DNA from: Siphonodentalium dalli
Lineage: Eukaryota; Mollusca; Scaphopoda; Gadilida; Siphonodentaliidae
Reading direction: 5' to 3'
DNA: 64,000 bases
Assembly: GCA_032622095.1 (NCBI GenBank)
Contig: CP136067.1
Span: 120,811,030 to 120,875,029 of the forward strand
A program made the translations under genes and the position numbers. Position 1 is the stretch's first letter, and each line of letters starts with the position of its first letter. The notes under the pieces were generated by a model that saw nothing but the letters and a program-made list of their open reading frames with translations, was not told where the DNA came from and made no database searches. Positions 58,885 through 64,000 of the stretch are shown here, piece after piece.

Positions 58885-59815
58885 GTGCATTATATGTCTT
58901 TAACTTATGAATTTTTGTAACGTTATATCCAATTTTTCAGCCATTTGTTAGAACACGATATCGCCGCACAATCTACCGAAACCATTTGCGTACATGTAAT
59001 ATGAACAAACACAAGAAAATAGTAATGCCAACTTAAATAAAATGCGACAACAAAACATGACACGGATATAAAGGTCATAGACACAGATAAACAAATATGC
59101 ATATATACTTCAATATATGAAATTGTTTTTTATTATAAAAGATTTTATCTGACAATTCTTTATTCATTGACGAAATCAATCCGGGCCAAATATACCCTAA
59201 AAAGCCTACCGCAAGTAATCCTGCGGCAACTCTTTGATGTCGCGGATTATTCACACCTCCCGCTCTGTCCCTGAAAAGAGTAGGTGCCTCTCTGCAATGG
59301 GATGCAGACCACGGGGTAAACACTGCTGACCACGCTATTAACATGGATGACCACGGCATGAACACGACTTCAACACGGATGACCACGGAGTACACTCAGA
59401 GTGCATAATATGTCTTTAACTTATAAATTTTTGTAATGTTATATCCAATTTTTCTGCCATTTGTTAGAACACGATATCGCCGCACAAACTACCGAAACTA
59501 TAGTTTTAAAGCCAAATGATGTGTTAAAACTATAGTTCAAAATATGAAATTGTCTTTTATTATAAAAGATTTTATCTGACAATTCTTTATTCACTGACGA
59601 AATCAATCCGGGCCAAATATACCCGAAAAAATCCTACCGCAAGTAATACTGCGGCAACTCTTTGATGTCGCGGATTATTCACACCTCCCGCACTGTTCCT
59701 GAAAAAAGTAGGTGCCGCTCTGCATTGGGGTGCAGACCACGCCGTAAACAAGGCTGACCACGCTATTAACACGGCATGAACACGACTTCAACACGGATGA
59801 CCACGGCGTGCACTC
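58885..59815. repeat. About 516-bp tandem duplication inside the GACCACGG region
   Basis: GTGCAT(T/A)ATATGTCTTTAAC at 58885 and 59401 begin two copies; the second lacks about 100 bp. Shared blocks include TTAGAACACGATATCGCCGC, AATCAATCCGGGCCAAATAT and CTCTTTGATGTCGCGGATTA. The minus-strand frames 59075-59395 and 59587-59772 read the same segment (GGVNNPRHQRVAA), but the second copy shifts frame soon after, so coding is doubtful. Confidence 0.8.
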
Positions 59816-60250
59816 AGATGACCACGGCATGTACACGCCGTGTTCAGACCGTTTTTGAACACGCTGGCCATTTTGCCGTAATTGATCACACTAAGAACAC
59901 GACTTCAACACGGATGACCACGGCGTGAACTCGGGTGACCACGGCATGTACACGCCGTGTTCAAACCGTTTTTGAACACGGCATGTACACGCCGTGTTCA
60001 GACCGTTTTTGAACACGCTGGCCATTTTGCCGTAATTGATCACACTAAGAACACGACTTCAACACGGATGACCACGGCGTCAACTCGGGTGACCACGGCA
60101 TGTACACGCCGTGTTCAAACCGTTTTTGAACACGCTGGCCATTTTTCTGAAGTTGACCACGCTAAGACCACGCGCGATATTTCCGTGTTTTTTCCGTGTT
60201 AAAATGTTGGCCACGCGTGGTTTTGAAAAAACCACGGGCCTTGTACTGTA
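59816..60250. repeat. GACCACGG satellite and right terminus
   Basis: About four units of 115-150 bp with GACCACGGCATGTACACGCC, GTGTTCAGACCGTTTTTGAA and GCTGGCCATTTTGCCG. They end in GACCACGCGCGATATTTCCG, then CCACGCGTGGTTTTGAAAAA and CCACGGGCCTTGTACTGTA. The last bases are the inverse of the terminus at 47633. Confidence 0.75.
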
Positions 60251-60284
60251 CTTTAGAATATAGAATTAACCTATAAAATAACAA

Positions 60285-60397
60285 AAACTTTCGGAATAGC
60301 GAACATTCGGAATAGTGAACCTTCGGAATAGCGAATCTTCGGAATAGTGAACATTCGTAATAGTGAACCTTCGGAATAGCGAACATTCGGAATAGAG
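60285..60397. repeat. 16-bp tandem repeat (inverse of 46547-46650)
   Basis: About 7 copies of TTCGGAATAGCGAACA / TTCGGAATAGTGAACC. Together with 46547-46650 it places inverted arrays on either side of the 47.6-60.25 kb region. Confidence 0.9.
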
Positions 60398-60551
60398 ACA
60401 TTTTGGCTGACGTGACATTTTTTATAATTAATGAGGCTATTCTGGGGACACCCAAGTTGACCATATATCGCAGATTTTCTGGTGCAGAAAAAACATACGA
60501 CGCACCTGTAACCGGCTACTGGGTTTACACACGTTTAAAAATCCGACCTTT

Positions 60552-60612
60552 GAAGTCGTTTAAAAAATCAGACGTTTACATTTGCTAACCAGATTTTTTA
60601 AACGACTTCAAA
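60552..60612. repeat. Hairpin, 21-bp arms
   Basis: TTTGAAGTCGTTTAAAAAATC and its exact inverse are separated by about 19 bp. Could be the core of a small fold-back element or an extruding cruciform. Confidence 0.75.
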
Positions 60613-60897
60613 AATGTAAATTTTAACCCATTTTGTAAACAAGGATATTAGCAAAATATAATGTTGTGACAAACCACGTCTGACTTTTTACCCGGTTACA
60701 AATGAGTAATTCATATTTGTCTCACCAAATTTGGACATATCTAAAAATGACAACCCGTTTCCCTCCAATTTACAGGGGCTGGGGGTTCGTGAACAAATTA
60801 CATGATACAAGGTCCGGGTGGGTGATGGTTCTGAGCGCCGATCGGAGTTTTTTTCTATCATATATTTCCTGTAATTGTTATCGAAATCCATGTTTAC

Positions 60898-61221
60898 AGA
60901 CTTGTTCCGCATTATGATGATGATGATGATGATGATGATGATATGATTGATAGAACAAACCACTATTATGATGATTGTGTCGTTATGTGTTTAAACTACG
61001 TATCAATTGACATAAACGCACCCGTTCCCTCATTAAAATCAACATACTTCGACCATTTTAGGGGACCTCCGCGAATTCGGGGACTTCCGCAAATATACTT
61101 CCGCAATTAGGGACCTACTGCGAATTTTCACAACCGGAAAAAGCCATTGTCTATTTATAAAACGTCCAGCGACACACAGCTATCTAAAATTTGTCGACCA
61201 GTATACACCCGATGGGCGTTA
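60898..61221. repeat. Interspersed repeat R4 (copy 2)
   Basis: Matches 43849-44171 over its full length, with a shorter ATG run and an 18-bp extra piece near 61090. It ends at the same CCCGATGGGCGTTAA. Confidence 0.85.
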
Positions 61222-62210
61222 ATAAAGTTGTGATCTTTATGTAGTCGATTGTTGAGACAAAACATCACAGCATAACTTGTCATATGCAACATGTCAGTTA
61301 TTGTGAACTGGTTGCAACACAGACGGTTGTTGGTACACTGGATAGTTGAATGTCTACCATGTTAGAATATCTTTTATTTAGGAAAATCCAACTGGGACAA
61401 ATTTGGTAAATTTGAGTTTCCATGGCAACGATGTTTAATAATCGGGTATTTGGAAATTTTACATTAAATAATGCGTATCGTGAATAATTTTATAACTATC
61501 TAAAAGTTTACATTTGTTTATGGAAAAACTTGTAGTGGCCGACATTTCCACATATACATGGTGACCTTGACATATCAGGGTCACATATAAAGGTCAAGGT
61601 CATTGTTACAAATAAGGATTTTTATCAGTTATAGCAGTCATATTTTCGACCGTCCTGGTTATGATTTATTACAAATAGCGATCACCAACACTATTTTGAA
61701 ACTCAGGAATTCAGGCTCCATGGGAAGGGTCATTTAAAAGGATATCGATATATGATTTGGAAACTATAGCAGTTTGAAATATGGAATATTTGTATGTACA
61801 ACAAGACATAACTTGTGATATTTATATAGTCGATTGTTGAGACAAAAATCACAACATAACTTGTCATGCAACAGATCAGTTAGTGCGAACTGATTGCAAC
61901 ACAGACGTCTTTTGGTACACTGGATAGCTGAATGCCTACATTATTAGAATATCTTTTATTTAGGAAATTCCCATTGGGACAATTTAGTAAATTTGAGTTT
62001 CCATGGCAACGATGACTAATCATGTGTCATTTGGAGATTTTACATTAAATTATTCTTATAATTCAACAACTACCTCAACGTTTGCACTGGTTTATGAAAG
62101 AACCAGTAGAGTCCACATTTCCACATATGTTGTTGGAAGGTCAAGGCCACATTCAAAGGTCATAGTAATTAAAAAAAGAACATCGCTAGGGCGAGGCAAA
62201 ATACGCATGC
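61222..62210. repeat. R3 repeat in two tandem copies (copies 2 and 3)
   Basis: Units of about 575 bp start near 61230 and 61813 with GTGAT(C)TTTAT.TAGTCGATTG and TTGTCAT(AT)GCAAC. They continue through GGTACACTGGATAG(T/C)TGAATG and TTTCCATGGCAACGATG. The second loses similarity after about 62170. Confidence 0.75.
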
Positions 62211-62900
62211 GGTAATTTCATAACGAGTAATTCATATGCCAAATTTGACGGACGGAACCCAAATTCAAACTTGATCTGTATTTTCATATGGGTAATCCAT
62301 ATAACAAATTTGAAAACAATCAGATAATTCAAACTAAAAATGATCATGCAGAACTGTGCAGAAATAAAAATAATCGGCAAGTTCGACAAGGACCATAACT
62401 CCTGAAAAAATTGGCGGGCGGAACCAAAATTTGAACTTGACCTGTATTTTGGGCAAGTAAACTGACAAACCAAATCTCATTCCATGATGTTCAGACTTAC
62501 TAAAGTTATCATTTTCGAAAACAGCGAACGGATGGACCGACCAAAAACATAATACGTTCCGTTTTTACAAAACGGGCGTATAAAAACAAATTCTTACCGT
62601 TTAACCAAAATATTTGCGACTGAGGTGGTTAAAACTTATGATGGGATATGATATGATGGGATAAACAACATAGTGTAGTAGATTAAATCCAATTTTCAAG
62701 GCAATTGTTCCATTTGTGACTAAAGCGTGAAACTTTGCACAGATGTACATATTCACATACTAGATATTAATTTAAATAAATTTAAAGAGCATTTCATGAT
62801 TGTATTATTTATTAAATGTCGCAATTAATCTTACCATGAAATATGCGATTTAAAATTTAGAATATACAGTAAGTATGACTCTGTGAGATATAATGCCACA
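62211..62900. repeat. Diverged direct repeat plus AT-rich flank
   Basis: GGACGGAACCCAAATTCAAACTT...CTGTATTTT at 62250 and GGCGGAACCAAAATTTGAACTT...CTGTATTTT at 62415 are related units of about 165 bp. They end near ACGTTCCGTTTTTACAAAACGG (62555). The remainder shows nothing. Confidence 0.5.
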
Positions 62901-63720
62901 TTTTTAGGGAAACATTTGAACTCCCGCCGATGATGGCCATCAAAATGGCAGCCAGAAGTAGAAAAATTACGTTTTTTAACTGATCATTGGGACAATGAAA
63001 TATGCCATTCACGAGGTCCCAGCCCCTTCCGCGCCCTCAAAATGTAGATTTTTACAGAACATCGTATGAAATTTCACCAAAAATCACCATTATGAGTCAA
63101 GTCATATTTTAACAAGAAATGGACAGAACTGTGCAAACTAATTGAGGCATACCATTACTTATGAATATTTCAACTCAATGGAAACAAAATTGTCACTTGG
63201 TCTAAAAATGGCTGCCAAAATGGCGACCAAAACCTGGGAAATGGTAAATATTGGCCCAGCATGCCATGTAATCGCTTACAAGTTGTGGTCGATGAATAAA
63301 AGTGGCTGTTCTATCTTATATACATTAAATTTTAACATTTATGATGCACATTTGTTAAGTATTACTAATGTAACCAGTGGAATTACCAGAAATATTGGAT
63401 TCATCAAAATCTGCAATAATTTACTTTTCAGGTTTGAACAATTTATTCAAGTAAATGAAACTATCTTTGGTATCAAAGATGTTTATTGTTTTGATATGTC
63501 TTAAATGCGTTCACACTGATGTGTTTTAGACAAAATTACCCAAGATGGCTTCCAAAATGGCAACCAAATTTGGTAAAAAAAAAAAAGTTTATTTGTTTAT
63601 ATAAAGCCTGAACATTATGCTCTGTTCCCAAGAGGTAGAAAATTGTGACTCACTTGGTTATTAACTGGTTACTACTTTCATTCTCGTTGTCCCAGTACCT
63701 TCTGAGGCACGAGATTCATT
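62901..63720. repeat. Repeat of the ATGGCNGCCAAAATGGC type
   Basis: AAAATGGCAGCCAGAAG (62945), ATGGCTGCCAAAATGGCGACC (63210) and AGATGGCTTCCAAAATGGCAACC (63545) are regularly spaced by about 265-335 bp with similar text between. This suggests a degenerate tandem repeat. The frame 63142-63504 (120 codons) spans one unit and is probably incidental. Confidence 0.5.
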
Positions 63721-64000
63721 TTAGATGATGTACTGTTGTATGGAATTTTGCCGAAAATGTCTTTTGGTATTCTGGCCATATTTTTGAACGGAAATGGGCA
63801 GAAGGCCTAAATGGAACTGAGTGAAACCATACTATGTGACTACTCTCGACCATTAGCATCAAAATCAACTTAATGTATGGTGTATGTCAAAGTGGTACCT
63901 AGGGAGTGAATGTGTGGCCATAGATGTAGGTTAATAGTTATATAGGGAGTTATTGTATCATCATGAATGGTGATGTGTCCACGGTGAGAGGCATATGTAT
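63721..64000. other. Window end, no feature recognised
   Basis: No gene or defined repeat end seen. Confidence 0.4.

Noticed and set aside
59075-59772. Two minus-strand frames sharing GGVNNPRHQRVAA, considered as a duplicated gene
   Set aside because: The second copy shifts frame within the shared part, and the N-terminal portion is translated satellite (repeated PWS/AWS words). Likely incidental.
1-64000. tRNA, rRNA or snRNA genes
   Set aside because: No cloverleaf with A and B boxes and no conserved rRNA or snRNA core was noticed by eye. A covariance-model scan could still find a diverged tRNA-derived SINE.

Overview
This window looks like AT-rich, intron-containing nuclear DNA from a marine invertebrate, most likely a lophotrochozoan such as a mollusc. 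The reasons are spliced genes, CA/GA/TA microsatellites, dense small DNA transposons, decayed LINEs, interspersed repeats of a style common in bivalves and gastropods, and an FkbM-type methyltransferase, a family I recall as expanded in molluscs. Nothing prokaryotic was seen (no operons, Shine-Dalgarno sites or CRISPR). Phylum is an inference; no species call is made.

Only one intact-looking host-type gene is present: a 339-residue membrane-anchored FkbM-family methyltransferase on the minus strand at 33012-34031. Almost everything else is mobile DNA at various stages of decay.

Layout. 0.4-1.4 kb: frameshifted LINE reverse transcriptase. 2.2-3.1 kb: a palindromic repeat and a lone coiled-coil exon. 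4.0-9.3 kb: a two-gene DNA transposon resembling ISL2EU, with a THAP-DDE transposase (plus strand) converging on a SWIM-YqaJ nuclease gene (minus strand); both carry breaks. 9.3-17.9 kb: three non-autonomous Helitrons abutting head to tail on the minus strand, two of which carry the same captured exon; a fourth relative lies at 50.7-51.1 kb. 18.8-20.9 kb: a candidate long solo LTR with a 4-bp target duplication. 23-29 kb and 38-47 kb: TTAA-flanked MITEs of at least five families, several invaded by a second, palindromic MITE. 26.9-28.0 kb: a large inverted repeat with an RT fragment in its spacer. 30.0-33.0 kb: two Harbinger-like elements head to head, sharing TTA target sites; the last TTA is the stop codon of the FkbM gene. 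35.4-38.4 kb: two LINE ORF1 remnants, one with an SGNH hydrolase domain. 41.5-42.2 kb: a 679-bp near-perfect fold-back element. 47.6-60.2 kb: a complex region bounded by matching GGCCCGTGG termini, holding GACCACGG-rich satellites and a 6.3-kb rolling-circle-like insertion whose empty site survives in a neighbouring tandem copy. 60.9-64 kb: further interspersed repeats shared with 43-44 kb.

How the parts work together: the window is best read as a record of nested transposition (MITE into MITE, Helitron next to Helitron, transposon into satellite). The most informative items are the tandem Helitron array, the transposase-nuclease element, and the Harbinger pair joined to the FkbM stop codon. 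All coordinates were read by eye; junctions supported by target duplications or empty-site comparison are probably good to a few bases, other repeat edges to tens of bases.
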